From: Saccharum officinarum
Lineage: Eukaryota > Streptophyta > Magnoliopsida > Poales > Poaceae
Length of the DNA stretch: 64,000 nt
Assembly: GCA_020631735.1 (NCBI GenBank)
Contig: CM036170.1
Coordinates: 70,075,737-70,139,736 of the forward strand
Direction: 5' to 3'
Of the stretch, positions 31,300 through 43,666 are shown one piece after another. The notes under the pieces were generated by a model, which did no database searches, was not told where the DNA came from, and worked only from the letters and a program-made list of their open reading frames with translations. The translations under genes were made by a program, and so were the position numbers. The stretch's first letter is position 1, and each line of letters begins with the position of its first letter.

Positions 31300-31746
31300 G
31301 TCTTATTAATACCGCCGCGGCGTCTCATCTCCCTTTGTTCCATCGCCCCCAATGCTCGCCCAGAGTTCTTGTTAGGCAAGGCAAAAGCAGAAGCAAAAAG
31401 GTAAGAACAGTCTCAGATTCCTCTCTCATTCGCATGCCTTTCGATTGCTCGATGCGTCAGATCGACTACCATCATCTTTCGCGTCTGATTTGCTTCTCTT
31501 TTCGTATTTGTAACAAGAGATCTGATCTAAACCCGATTTTAAAGGACTGTGCTGGTCGTCCAGTGTCAATCCGCCATGCGAATTAACTGAATAGGGTATT
31601 TTTACATTAGGTGTTCAGATCTAATTGATTATAGACGCCGTGTGGCGGATTCTGAAGCCAGGTGCAGATCTGTTTGGTTATGCTGCGGATTTGCTTGTCT
31701 AACATGTTGCTGACTGCTGTGTGTTATTTGGTAGGTCTCGTTGGCT
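31300..31746 (+). other. 5' leader of the phosphoglycerate mutase gene, with an intron
   Basis: A CT-rich leader is followed by AAAAAG|GTAAGAAC, so the leader exon ends at 31400. The intron 31401-31734 ends in TTTGGTAG, and the next exon begins 12 bp before the ATG at 31747. The transcription start is not certain; TATA-like sequences are seen at about 31035, 31069 and 31303. Confidence 0.6.
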
Positions 31747-34700
31747 ATGGCGAGCTCTGGGTTCTCGTGGACGCTGCCGGACCACCCGAAGCTCCCCAAG
31801 GGGAAGCCGGTGGCTGTCGTCGTGCTGGACGGATGGGGCGAGGCCAACCCCGACCAGTACAACTGCATCCATGTCGCTCAGACTCCTGTCATGGACTCGC
31901 TAAAGAATGTGTGTATGCTTTCCTTTACACCTGCCCTTCTGTTTTACCCTGTATCGCAAAGTCATCGTGGGATTGTATATTTTTTCTTGGTTCTGATTGT
32001 TGCTAAGTATGCACTGGTCACATTATTATCGGGAGCCTAATTCTTAGCTCCAGTTCAGTGATGACGGATCTAATTTGAATTGATACTGATATGTAATGGC
32101 TTTTAGATTTTATAGAATCTTGATTGAGGTTAAGTTCCTACAGATTCAGGTTAAATGCTTGTTCCATACCAATAGTCACTGTTATGCATATGGGCCTCTG
32201 AGCCAAGCAGTGGATGCTGAGTTTTTCAAATGGTTATGTCCTGAGGTTACTAATGCTTTCAAAGTGTATCCATTCAATTGCTTGTTTGACCATAGTCTCA
32301 TACTTGGTGTTAATGAAACATAACAAGCACGAAACCTCTGCTTCTTTCTCTTGGATGAAGATTGTTCTGTCAGCATAATTTGATTTACAGGTATACTGTC
32401 TCCATGCTTTTACTCACCCTTTTGTGAAATATATATATATATTAGGGTGCTCCTGAGAAATGGAGACTAGTGAAGGCTCATGGAACAGCTGTGGGTCTCC
32501 CATCTGATGATGACATGGGCAACAGTGAAGTTGGCCACAATGCACTTGGTGCTGGTCGGATTTTCGCCCAAGGGTATGTTAGATATTTATTTATTTTTGG
32601 AAATATGTTTTTTTTGTTGTAATAACTGATGCACTGTGGCTTCAATATTGCATTTGAACATGAATGCCCACAGCTATGTTTTTTCTATACAGGCCAAACC
32701 TCCACGTGAGATAGGCATGTATATGCTAACAAATAATTTTGTCCATATAAGATTCAAAAATCTTTGAAGCTTGGAACAGTACAAAGTATTTGCTTCATGA
32801 TGAGAATAGAGCCTGTAACTCTGTATTCTTATTGTCATAGTTTCATTGACACATCAATGATTTTATTAATTTTGTTGCTTTGAGTAATTGCTGAACTAGG
32901 ACACCTCTCTTGCATGTGCTGATTTGTTTCTCACTACTGTGGTGTACTTTTTGGCTCAACATTTGAATTCATATGCAATCAAGAACTTGATCTTAGTGTG
33001 CTATTTTGTCTGACATGTCAGTCTTAAATAAAACCTTTAGTCCTTAAGAGTTCATACTAGATGTTCTATGATCTGAGTGCTGCATTCTTTCTGCCTATAG
33101 TGCTAAGCTTGTCGATAGTGCTCTTGCCTCCGGAAAGATTTATAATGGAGATGGGTTCAACTACATCAAAGAATCTTTTGAAAGTGGTACTCTTCACCTT
33201 ATTGGGTTGTTGAGTGATGGTGGTGTCCACTCTCGTCTTGACCAACTGCAGGTTTGCTAATAATCTTTCTTCAATTTGTCTTAGTTAAGTTACAAGTTTA
33301 TCACAAGATTTACTTTTTTTGGGCTCTATCCAGTTACTTCTGAAAGGTGCCAGTGAGAGGGGAGCAAAAAAAATCCGTGTGCACATCCTTACCGATGGGC
33401 GTGATGTTTTGGATGGCAGCAGTGTTGGTTTCGTGGAGACCCTAGAGAATGATCTTTCGGAGCTTCGAGGGAAGGGTATTGATGCACAAATTGCATCTGG
33501 TGGTGGAAGGATGTATGTTACCATGGACCGTTATGAGGTGAATGTTTTTTGTGGTATTCAAGCATCAGTGTTCATTGTCTGACACCTTTGTCATATTCAA
33601 GCATCAGTGTTCATTGTGGCTTACAGTTTTGTTTTGTTTAATACCTTCCAGAATGACTGGGATGTGGTTAAACGTGGCTGGGATGCCCAAGTGCTTGGAG
33701 AAGCACCCTACAAATTCAAAAGTGCACTTGAGGCTGTGAAAACACTGAGAGCACAGCCCAATGCTAATGATCAGTACTTGCCCCCATTTGTGATAGTTGA
33801 TGACAGTGGCAATGCTGTTGGGCCTGTATTAGATGGTGATGCAGTTGTCACTCTCAACTTCCGAGCTGATCGCATGGTTATGCTTGCCAAAGCACTAGAG
33901 TACGCAGATTTTGACAAATTTGACCGTGTTCGTGTCCCCAAAATCCGATATGCTGGGATGCTTCAGTATGATGGTGAGTTGAAGCTTCCAAGCCGTTACC
34001 TTGTTTCCCCACCAGAGATAGATAGAACATCTGGGGAGTACTTGGTGAAGAATGGCATCCGCACCTTTGCTTGCAGGCAAGTACTATCTATCTGTCAACC
34101 TTTCTCATGATACTTTTTTTTTTGTTTACTTCAATATTGTAAACCACTTAGTTTTTCTGAGTCATCTAAGTCCGCATGGTTCATTTATTTTGAATCAACA
34201 TTATCAAGTGTACTTTGTACAATCTTGTACATAGCTGTGAGGGGCACTTGCCTTCTGGAAAGATATTGTCGCGAGTTATCTCCATTACCTTATAGTGCAT
34301 CTCACCTTAACAGTTTTTCTAGGGTAACCTTCTAGCTGCAGGACTATGCTGACACTGTGCTAACTTAGGCTGATATTTGGTTGCATTGTTCTATCCATGA
34401 TTTGTGCCCTAATACTGTATATTAGGGCTGCATAATGTTATTTTTGGATTTATTCATTGCTGTATCATCCTTGCTTGCAACGGCATGTTCTACATTTTGC
34501 CTTTCTTTTTTTACTTATGCGGCAACATTGGTCTGTGTGACAGTGAGACAGTGAAATTTGGCCATGTCACATTTTTCTGGAACGGCAACCGTTCAGGATA
34601 CTTTGATGAAACCAAGGAAGAGTATGTAGAAGTTCCTAGTGACAGTGGTATTACATTCAATGTTGCACCCAAGATGAAGGCGCTTGAAATTGCCGAGAAA

Positions 34701-35516
34701 GCCAGGGATGCTCTCCTAAGTGGAAAGTTTGACCAGGTAAATAGTTCTGAAATTTCTATTAGATGAGTCTTTTGCTTTCCCTGTTGCTTAGCATATTGTT
34801 GTTACAGGTACGTGTCAACCTGCCAAATGGTGACATGGTTGGTCACACTGGTGATATTGAGGCCACCGTTGTTGCTTGCAAGGCAGCTGATGAAGCTGTT
34901 AAGGTGAGAGCATCAATAAAAGTTCGCTTACATGTTGTGTTTTGTCTTCATAATCTGCATTGAAAGTTTGCTTATACATCAATAAAAGTTAGCTTACAGT
35001 AGCAGACTTTATAGGCCTTTGCCTATTTTAACCAAATGCTGCCCTTCTTAGGCCTTTGCCTATTTTAACCAAATGAGAATGCCCTTCTGAACAGATTATT
35101 TTGGATGCTGTCGAGCAAGTTGGTGGTATTTACCTTGTTACTGCCGATCATGGCAATGCAGAGGATATGGTGAAAAGGAACAAAGCTGGCAAGCCGTTGC
35201 TCGACAAGAATGGTGGTATCCAGATTCTAACCTCGCATACCCTTCAGCCGGTGAGTGCAATGCCTTTTGACCCCATGTCTTTGGTTGTCTCCCAGTAAAT
35301 TTTTACCCATGTTGATTGCTTTGGATGTTAATGCCTCTGTAAAACTTGCAGGTCCCGGTTGTCATTGGAGGCCCTGGTCTTCACCCTGGAGTGAAATTCC
35401 GGAACGACATTGAAACCCCCGGGCTGGCCAACGTAGCCGCAACTGTGATGAACCTCCATGGATTTCAGGCCCCTGCTGACTACGAGCAAACCCTGATTGA
35501 AGTGGCTGACAACTAA
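31747..35516 (+). CDS. iPGAM: 2,3-bisphosphoglycerate-independent phosphoglycerate mutase, 559 aa
   Basis: Interconverts 3- and 2-phosphoglycerate in cytosolic glycolysis; a metal-dependent enzyme of the alkaline phosphatase superfamily. Coding exons: 31747-31908, 32446-32573, 33101-33251, 33334-33537, 33652-34076, 34544-34736, 34808-34903, 35095-35250, 35352-35516; total 1,680 nt with every junction in frame, giving 559 codons, the usual plant length. Visible motifs: VVLDGWGEA (metal-binding Asp near residue 28), [14 protein letters not shown] (phosphorylated Ser near residue 81), [30 protein letters not shown] and [11 protein letters not shown] (metal ligands). The fifth coding intron (34077-34543) begins GC (AG|GCAAGTA); the rest are GT-AG. 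No transit peptide, so cytosolic. The gene looks intact and functional. Confidence 0.96.
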
Positions 35517-36421
35517 ATACTGGCCAGCTATGTCCAATTTTGGTTCTATAGTTGAGAATGGATATGGCCATGTCAGTGAATAATTTCTGTTTGCAAGCAC
35601 GTTGCTCAACTTGCTTGGGACAAAAGGCTATGTTGTTGTTGTTGTTGTAAGCACGTTGCTCAAACTCACCAAAACTTTGAGAGACGCCTTTTGACTTGCA
35701 TTTAGATGCTCTATTTATACCGTTGACAATTGTATGCTGTGCTGGCTTTTGGCAGTTTGATAGCTATCTTTACTTAGCTATATATACTGTATCTGAGGCC
35801 GCAAACTTTATCAGTCTATAATTGCTCGAGGTTATATACTGTTTGTGTGAGTCATCACTAGTGATTGCCTTTTGGCCTCACGCATTGACGCATGAGTTGT
35901 GTTCACCTGATTACCTTCTGGCCTCACGCATTGACGCATGAGTTGTGTTCACCTGCTGAGATAATAATAGCTTTTGTGGGAAGATGCAGTAATACTGAGA
36001 TGGCGAGCTGTCAGCTTCAGATAGCATCTCACTATCGAGCGAACTAACTAGGGCATTTTGATGATATCCATGGTTCAAGATCTGTTCTGAATTGCTGAAT
36101 TTATCCATACATGTTTGGCTTTTTAAACTCCATCCATGCTTATCTTTGAATAACCGAAATTAATGACATACCGGGAGGTGCTGGACGGAGGGGCGCGCGG
36201 AGGGAGTTGGGGTGTGGGAGGGCGCGGCGTCGGCGGCGGCCCGTGGCCGAGCGCATTCCCGGGCGCGGCCCAGGCGCGAGCGGCGGCGGGATGCGCGTGC
36301 GGTTGGACTGCGAGCGACGGATAAGGTATAGGAAAAAGAAAAGAGTAAGAAAAGAAAAGGGAAAAAAAGATAGTGTGGGCGTTTTACCTTTTTGACTGTG
36401 CTCAGGAGCACCATTTTTGCC
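35517..36421. other. 3' UTR of the mutase gene and intergenic DNA
   Basis: The 3' UTR begins at 35517 and contains a short GTT run near 35630. A 46-bp-period tandem duplication follows at 35874-35955. 36170-36300 is a GC-rich stretch whose frames on both strands show no domain. Confidence 0.55.
35874..35955. repeat. Tandem duplication, period 46 bp
   Basis: GGCCTCACGCATTGACGCAT and the following 16 bases (36-bp identical core) occur at 35874-35909 and again at 35920-35955. Confidence 0.9.
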
Positions 36422-36698
36422 GGGGCCTTGTTTAGTTTCTCCTAAACTCCTAAATTTAGCACTATACAAAAAAAAAGACTCCGTCACATCAAACTTATGG
36501 TACATGCATAGAGTATTAAATGTAGACGAAATCAAAAATTAATTGCACAGTTTGGTTGTACTTTGCGGACGAACGTTTTGAGTCTATTTAGTCAATGGGT
36601 GAATAATTATTATCAAATACAAGCGAAATGCTACAGTGTGCTATAGTGCCAATCAGTGAATTTGACACTGCCAAATTCGGCCAACTAAACATGGCCCC
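36422..36698. mobile_element. MITE, GGGGCCTTGTTTAGTT type
   Basis: 277 bp with inverted ends GGGGCCTTGTTTAGTT and AACTAAACATGGCCCC. The interior (GAGTATTAAATGTAGACGAA, AATTGCACAGTTTGG) is nearly the same as in the MITE at 49199-49474. Confidence 0.85.
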
Positions 36699-36807
36699 AG
36701 GTATAAAAACAGTTTTAGCTCTACAAATGAAGTTGTTCCGCTAGGTGAAGTTAGAAAAACTATTCCATCACTGAAGCAGAGTTGTACTAAACAAGTTCTT
36801 GGAGGCC

Positions 36808-37040
36808 TATATGGGGCGTGTTTAGTTCAAGGGGTTTAAAGTTTTCGAGGATACCATAGCACATGTGTAACTATAGCAATTAGTGTTCAATCGTGGACTA
36901 ATTAGGCTTAAAAGATTTATCTCGCAAAATACATGCAAATTGTACAATTAATTATTTTTATCTATATTTAATGCTTCAGACATGTCTCCAAACATTCGAT
37001 GGGATGGAGTGTAAAGTTTTTGGATAAGAACTAAAATCCC
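36808..37040. mobile_element. Related MITE, diverged
   Basis: Starts GGGGCGTGTTTAGTTC and has the interior GGACTAATTAGGCTTAAAAGAT and ATATTTAATGCTTCA, shared with elements at 39530-39760 and 55481-55702. The right end (AACTAAAATCCC) is degenerate. Confidence 0.65.
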
Positions 37041-37052
37041 TATGGTGACCTA

Positions 37053-37313
37053 CTCCCTCCGCCCCAAAAGGAGTGTCTCCGTTCAAAAAAAAGTGTCATT
37101 TTTTACTTTTAGATATCTTGTTTGATCATCCGTCTTATTCAAAATTTTGGTATAAATATCATATATTTTTTTATGACTTATTTTATCATTAAAGATACTT
37201 TAATAATGATTTATTTATTTTATAATTTATATAAAATTTTTGAATAAGACGAATGATTAAACACGATGTCTGAAAGTAAAAAAAAAACATCACTCTTTTT
37301 GGGACGGAGGGAG
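37053..37313. mobile_element. Stowaway MITE
   Basis: 261 bp bounded by CTCCCTCCG...CGGAGGGAG inverted ends and TA target duplications at 37051-37052 and 37314-37315, the marks of Tc1/mariner-type Stowaway elements. The interior is AT-rich and self-complementary. Confidence 0.93.
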
Positions 37314-37315
37314 TA

Positions 37316-40300
37316 ATCATTAGACCAGTTAAGATGCACCATGTGCCTCAATGCTAGTGCTGGCCTGAGGGACAACAGCTTGAGCTGTGACGGACCCAAG
37401 GGTCCCCAGCTAGTGTTGGCCCCTCTTAATGAAAAACGGGTTGAACACCTGATCGAGAAAAAATGTTGAGAAAGAGCCCGATCTCCTTCATTTTCATCAG
37501 AGTATACTGTATAATATAGCAGGTCAGACGAACACACATCGTTTCTTGACTTTCAAAGTGCTACAATCCATGAGACCATGACCATAATAAGGCCTTAGGC
37601 GACGTGTTAGATTTGCTAGTCGCCGCTCGTGCAAACAGATTTCTGGAAATGTGAGGATCCTCTGAAGAACCCGGTAGAAGCCAGACCTGATGACCTCCTG
37701 TGACCGTGATCGTATCGTATCATGTCACATGAAACTCAGCCTTTCCTTTTCTTTGTTAGAACGAGAAAGCTAATGCTGTGTACGTACCTGTTCGTCTTCC
37801 TGAAGTCTGTAGACTGCATTACTCATCACTTCCCTCTTGTCTGAAACAGAGCAGCGTGCGTGCATGCTTCATGCATTCATCATTTATGCTCGTTACCTTC
37901 AAAAGTCAGACGATTTCACTGGTAGTTTATGCGCACCGGGAGTGGGTAAATCTGTGCGATGCTTTCATCAGCAGTCTTGGAGTGACACTGACGAAGGAAA
38001 TTCGCAGTAATCAAATCGGAGGTGGCCGGCACGCGTACGTCGTCGCCGCCCCTGCCCGCCCGTGGAAGCAAACCGCCGTGACTCGCTGCTTTGCTGGGCG
38101 CTTTCGTGCGGCGACGGCGACGCCTTCCTTGGGCGCACGCACGCGGACGCTTGCCTTGCCCGCGCCGGCCAGCGGCCTGTGCCGCAATGAGTCACCCATC
38201 TCGGGGGAAAATCTCGAGTGCTTTTCGACTCGGCTGCTGTTGCTTGCTCTGTCCCCTCTGTCTCTTGACAGCAACGGCCGCTAACTAGCGTATTACGTCT
38301 CACTCACCTGAGGAGCCTAACAATCTGGACGTACGTACAGCTCCTCTGTTTTCAATTTGTGTTTGGGAAACAAAGTAGCAGACCACCTGCTCTGTTCATT
38401 AAATCTGTGAACAGATCGTGTCGCTTAGCTTGAAACAATATGCGTGCTTGGGGTAAACTAATCGCATGCCCCTGCACCAGATGATCACCGGACATGCCAT
38501 GCAGCTCGAGTGTCTGGACTTTTGTACACCTGTTCAGTTCGCTATAGACTGCGGCAAATAAGCTATGGCGTCTGCTTTAAGATAACAATAATTGGCGTGC
38601 TCCTGCACCAGATGACTACCGGCCATGCCCTGCTCGATAGTGCTGACTCGATCTTGCCTCTTCTCTGTCAAATTTCTCTTCAGCACACGCGTAGTCGCGC
38701 CAACAAAGCACAAAAGGATTAGAGAGTCACCAAGTGCATACCGACACGTCGTCATCAAGCTCTGCGCAACTGTTCCGCGGCACGTACGTTAGGTAGGAGA
38801 GCAATGAAAGGTGTGCAACTAACTATTCATGCACTGATCAGGTCATTAGGATTCAGGGTCGCTCCATGCCAGTGAACGAATTGAAGTGGGGGGCGGACCG
38901 AGTAGGATGGTGACTGGTGAGAGTTACAGTACCTGGTAATACTTCACCGAGGTGGACCGAGTAGGACTAGTGGACCGAGTAGGACTAGGACCCCAGCTTG
39001 GTACGCTGGTAAGTAGATGAGAATTAATAGTGGCTGCCAAGTTTGCCGAGAATGACGAGCCATTGTCATCATCAGGCATCCCGATCAGGCTTTACTGTTA
39101 ATATATGGGAATCCGGATTTGGCCCGGAAGGCTTTATTCAATTTGTGATGGCTACCTCTGAAGTCTGAACGAATGAAAGAAAAGAAAGAAACATCGTGGT
39201 GGCTGCGTCATCTGATGGAGACACAGGCGCCTACCATCATTCCACGCGAGCAACAAGAGGCGGAGCCAGCGATTTTGATCAAGAATATCAGACAAATGTG
39301 ATCGTATTTTTTAGTATAATAAAAAATATATAATTAAGTATTTCAATAACTTTTCAAAAAAAATATACTATTTCTATCTAAAATCATAATATTTTAACAA
39401 AAAAAGGTAAAACTGATTTTTTTGCTATAAATACCAAGATTTATATAGCTATTTAAATGAATCTACTGTGCTTGGGGTGCCATGGCCCTGCTAGCCCCCT
39501 CCTGGGTCCGCCTCTTCCAGCAACACCGAGGGTGTGCTCATTTCGCGAAAAGTAGGTGAAAAGTTACTGTAGCATCTTTCGTTGTTATTTGGCAAAATTT
39601 ATCCAATCATGGACTAACTAGGCTCAAAAGATTCGTCCCGACATTTACAAACAAACTATACAATTAGTTATCTTTTTTACCTATATTTAATGCTTCATGC
39701 ATACGTCGAAAGATTTGATATGATAGGTGGAAGAGAAATTATTTTGGGTTGGGATGGGAAGTGAACCCGAGTCGATCCACTTCCCTGAGTTAATAGCTTC
39801 TCGGAATTAATGTCAAAGCATCGCTTATTCGCTTAACCGATTCTCCACTCTAGCCGCCCAAGAGCTGCTCGTCCAATCACTCGTACATTGCAAAGGGAAC
39901 TTGAGTTCTTGTTACATGAAAGCTACGACTCGCACGCAGGTTCAGAGGCCTGCGGTCGAAGTCGAAGCCTAGCTCTTTGCATGGTTGGTCGAACAGTGGA
40001 GATGCCCCACATCGACGCCCAAGCCAGGATGATGGTGCCGGAGGAAGCATCCCGGGAAAAGGCTCTCTTTTTTTAGCCTGGCCTGAGAATCGCATCGAAG
40101 TGTTCCCACCAGCTGGAATAATCTACTTTTTTGGTGAATTCACACCGTCTGAAAATATCTACTAGCTACTGATAAATATAAGCTCATCTCTGTTCGTCCC
40201 AAGTCAGAATTTAGACGGTCAATTTTGATTAAAAATCGTCTTAACGAAATAGTTATACACCCTATGTCCTAAAATAAATAACTTCATAATATTCAAAATT

Positions 40301-41214
40301 TATCCAAAAAATAACATTCTACAAAAATATGGGACAATGCCTCTGATTGTAGAAGCTAATTACAGGTGCATGCAAACGATACTAAATCTAACTATCTAAG
40401 AGATATCTTTGGAGAAAGGAAAGGAGATGAAGGTGCATGCGTCTTTGTCAATGTCTTTAATTTATATGAAAATTTCCGAAAATGTATGCAATAAAACAAT
40501 AGCATACAAAAGAAATCTAGCAATGTCAATTTTGTATTGTCAACTATGTTAAACTTTAGATTTTAATAGTTGGATAAATTTGATTAAGGACAAATAGATG
40601 AACTTATATTTCCTATTAAAAAATCGAATAGAATATTTTGCTCACTCTCGCTGTCTCGAGACAACCGCTTCACTTTAAGTGCCCACATCTTTGTCATGGC
40701 CTACCATAAAAGGTACAAAAGGTCCGGACAAATCACACCTCCATGTGAAACTCTAAAAATTTGCACGTTGAGGTTTGGTGTAAACAGGAATGAAGCTTTG
40801 AGCCAGTTTTAATTAGCTGTCTTGAGCTGGTTGATTCAAACCTGCCAAAAACGAAAGTTTGAGATTAAAAAAGTCATCACATGTGTCTCGAATGCCGAGA
40901 GATGTGTCATTTATTATTAAAACAATAGCTTCCTTAAATTTTAAAATAAATTCAGAAAATGAGATCTATGTCAAATCGGATTTCATATGTAGGTCAGTTT
41001 CACTATACGTTGAGCTAATCTTAATTTGCTACAATTAACATGCTGAGAGCAAATATCTCTTAATACGTTATTGATTTCCCAACTATTGTTGACATATTCT
41101 AAGATAATTTAATGACCTCAGCTTCCTTTCAAGGACTTATTTCAAATCGTAATATGCCTCGTGAAGAAAAAAAATGTACACTGTATAAATAAATAAAAAT
41201 AACTATATGGCGAC
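37316..41214. other. Intergenic, no supported gene; one old MITE
   Basis: GC-rich frames at 37970-38300 exist on both strands without any domain. GTGGACCGAGTAGGACTA is repeated in tandem at about 38952-38990. 39530-39760 is a diverged MITE (GGACTAACTAGGCTCAAAAG, ATATTTAATGCTTCATGCAT). 40150-41200 is AT-rich with nothing recognisable. Confidence 0.5.
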
Positions 41215-41761
41215 GACTCAGGGTGGACGTACGGTTCTCGGTTCGGTTCCCTCGGTTATCGATGAAATTCGGTTCCTAGAAAATAGGAATCGATCGGTTC
41301 CAAAAAAATTTAGGAACCAAGCATTTCGGTTCTCAGTTATTTCAGTTCGGTTCCAGTTCTAACCGAACTAATCGAATTTTTTCATAAGACCTCAAGACAA
41401 CAATAAATATACGTGTTCTAAGGCAAATTTATGCAACACTATATTCATTTTTAATAATAATAATGTATAAGAAAACAATAGCAATATAGTAACACAAATA
41501 TATAGCAGTTCAAATATAAAACACTACACATAAACCAAACATAATCTTACAAAATACGAGTAAGTGAAGTATAATTCATGTAATTCGGTTTTTTCGGTTA
41601 ATTCGGTTAACCGAGAGTAGGAACTGAATTTTCTTCGGTTATTTTGGTTCCTCAATATCAGGAACCGATTTTTCAGTTCCGGTTTTTTTTCAGTTTTGGT
41701 TCTGGTTCATTTGGTTCGGTTTTCGGTTCTCAATTCTCGATTAAATTTGCCCCAGGCTAGC
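41215..41761. repeat. CGGTT-rich low-complexity tract
   Basis: Dense GGTTCGGTT/TTCGGTTAATTCGGTTAACC units at 41230-41370 and 41580-41740 flank an AT-rich centre. The right end touches the target duplication of the family A element. Possibly an old repeat element; its class is not clear. Confidence 0.6.
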
Positions 41762-41766
41762 GACGA

Positions 41767-43666
41767 TGAAAGGTCTTGATGGCTAGAGGATGGTGAATAG
41801 CCTTTTATAATTTTCTACAAAGACAAGCTAAACAAGTTTATCAATATAACAAATAGCGAGATGCGAGTTTTGCTTAGCCTACGGGGTGTTTGCAAGCCAC
41901 CTAACCAATTCATAATTTTACTATTTGCACTCAACCGCACAAGTCAAACCGAGAAGGTAACTATAACTACAACTAGCAAGCTACACAAAGGAGCTACTAT
42001 AGCAAAGCTAACTAGCTAGCAAAGATAATTAAGAAAAGTGATGCGGAGTTGAGTTGAGAGAGTTTCACCGAGGGGCGAAGTAATGAGTCAACCAATATGA
42101 TCAACAATGAATACCAAGACAACCGAACACCGGGATCAATCAATCACAATATGAAAGTGATAACACAAAGATTTATCCTGAGGTTCACGTGCTTATCGGC
42201 ACGCTAGTCCCAGTTGTGTCCCTCTTCACCACGTGGTTCGATGGCTAATCGGTCACACACCGAGCCTCTCAAAAGGCGCCACAAGAACCTACCAAATGGC
42301 AAAAGGTTGCAAATAACACGAGCAATTCACTAACGTTGCCTTTGACGCTTCACCGAGGTAGGCACAAACCCCTCACAATCACCGGAGGTGGCCAAGAATA
42401 ATCACCAACTCTTGCCAACGCCTCTAAGCTGCTCCAAGCCGTCTAGGTGGCGGCAACCACCAAGAGAAACAAGAATCCCGCAGCAAATCAACCACCAAGT
42501 GCCAACTAGATACAATCTCATAATGCAAATGCACTTGGATCACTCAATCTCACTTCGAATATGCAAAGAAGCAAGAGAGATGAGTGGGAGGGGAGTTGCT
42601 TAGTTCAAAGTGCTCACAAGTATGTCAAATGTCCAAGAGATAGAGCCTTGAGCCGGCCAACGAGTATTTATAGACGTACCCCTTCAAATATAGCCGTTAG
42701 AAACTTGAAACAGCCGAAGTCGCGCTGACCGGACGCGCCGATCACACAGCGACTACGCTCGAGAACCACCGACCGGACGCGCTCCATGCAACGACCAGAC
42801 GCATGAAGCTCGACCGGACGCGCTGGTCCCGTAACGGACCGGACGCGCTGGTCAAGCCTGAGCAGCGCACAACGAAACAGCGACCGAACACACTGCAGAA
42901 CTGACCGGACGCCACAGTGCCAGCGTCCGGTTGGAGTCCAGTAAGCTCCCTGAACGACCGGACGCGTCCGGTCGACAGTGACCGGACGCGCCACCGCGTC
43001 CGATCAAAAACAGAAACACGCGCAGACGCTGAACACTGACCGGACGCGTCCGGTCAAACAGAGACTGCGTCCGGTCCAGCGTCCGATCACCTATGTGACC
43101 TCCGTTCGCCTACGTTTCTTTTCCAACTTCTGGCATAGTGGAAAAAAGTCATTTCAACTCCTCGAAAACGCCTGAATCCCGTCTCGCAAGCTCGGCGGGA
43201 GGGAGAGAGGACCCCAAATCCTCTCTACCGCTCAAACTCCACCGCCTTTGCAAATATACTAACACCACCAAGTGATCTCGTCATGTGTGAGTATGTTAGC
43301 ATTTTCATAATCATTTTCGAGGCGATATTAGTTCTATCTAAATGCATATGATTATGAAATGCACACCTAGAGGCACTTAGGAGTTCAATAGCCGCGTCAT
43401 TCCCCTCTTTATAGTATGGCTATCTATCCTATAATATAACCACACCCACTAGGTGTCTTGGTTACTAAAACACAACCCTTAAGCATATACCTTTGCCTTG
43501 ATCATGTAGGGTTGCGTCCAAATCCAAGTGTGGCCATCATGATCACCATGTCCATCTTGCCACCAACCTTGGAATGTACTAATCCTCATATGCTACATAC
43601 AACTTAGGTATAGGATTAGTACTTAGACATTGTCACTAATTACCAACACCAAACATAGGACTTTCA
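41767..43666 (-). repeat. Family A 3' LTR (copy 2)
   Basis: 1,900 bp, plus strand TGAAAGGTCTTGATGG...ATAGGACTTTCA. Palindromes lie at about 42725-43090 (perfect GACCGGACGCGTCCGGTC at 42956-42973 and 43038-43055), TATA box on the minus strand at 42665-42672. A purine tract (ATCTCCCCCTTG on the plus strand) follows at 43667-43678. Confidence 0.93.

Noticed and set aside
37778..38303. Frames of 168 and 111 aa on opposite strands
   Set aside because: Cysteine- and serine-rich without a domain; they depend on the local GC-rich stretch and have no promoter or exon context.
39888..40165. Short frames near 39.9-40.1 kb on both strands as a gene
   Set aside because: About 60-70 codons each, no domain, no exon signals; probably intergenic.
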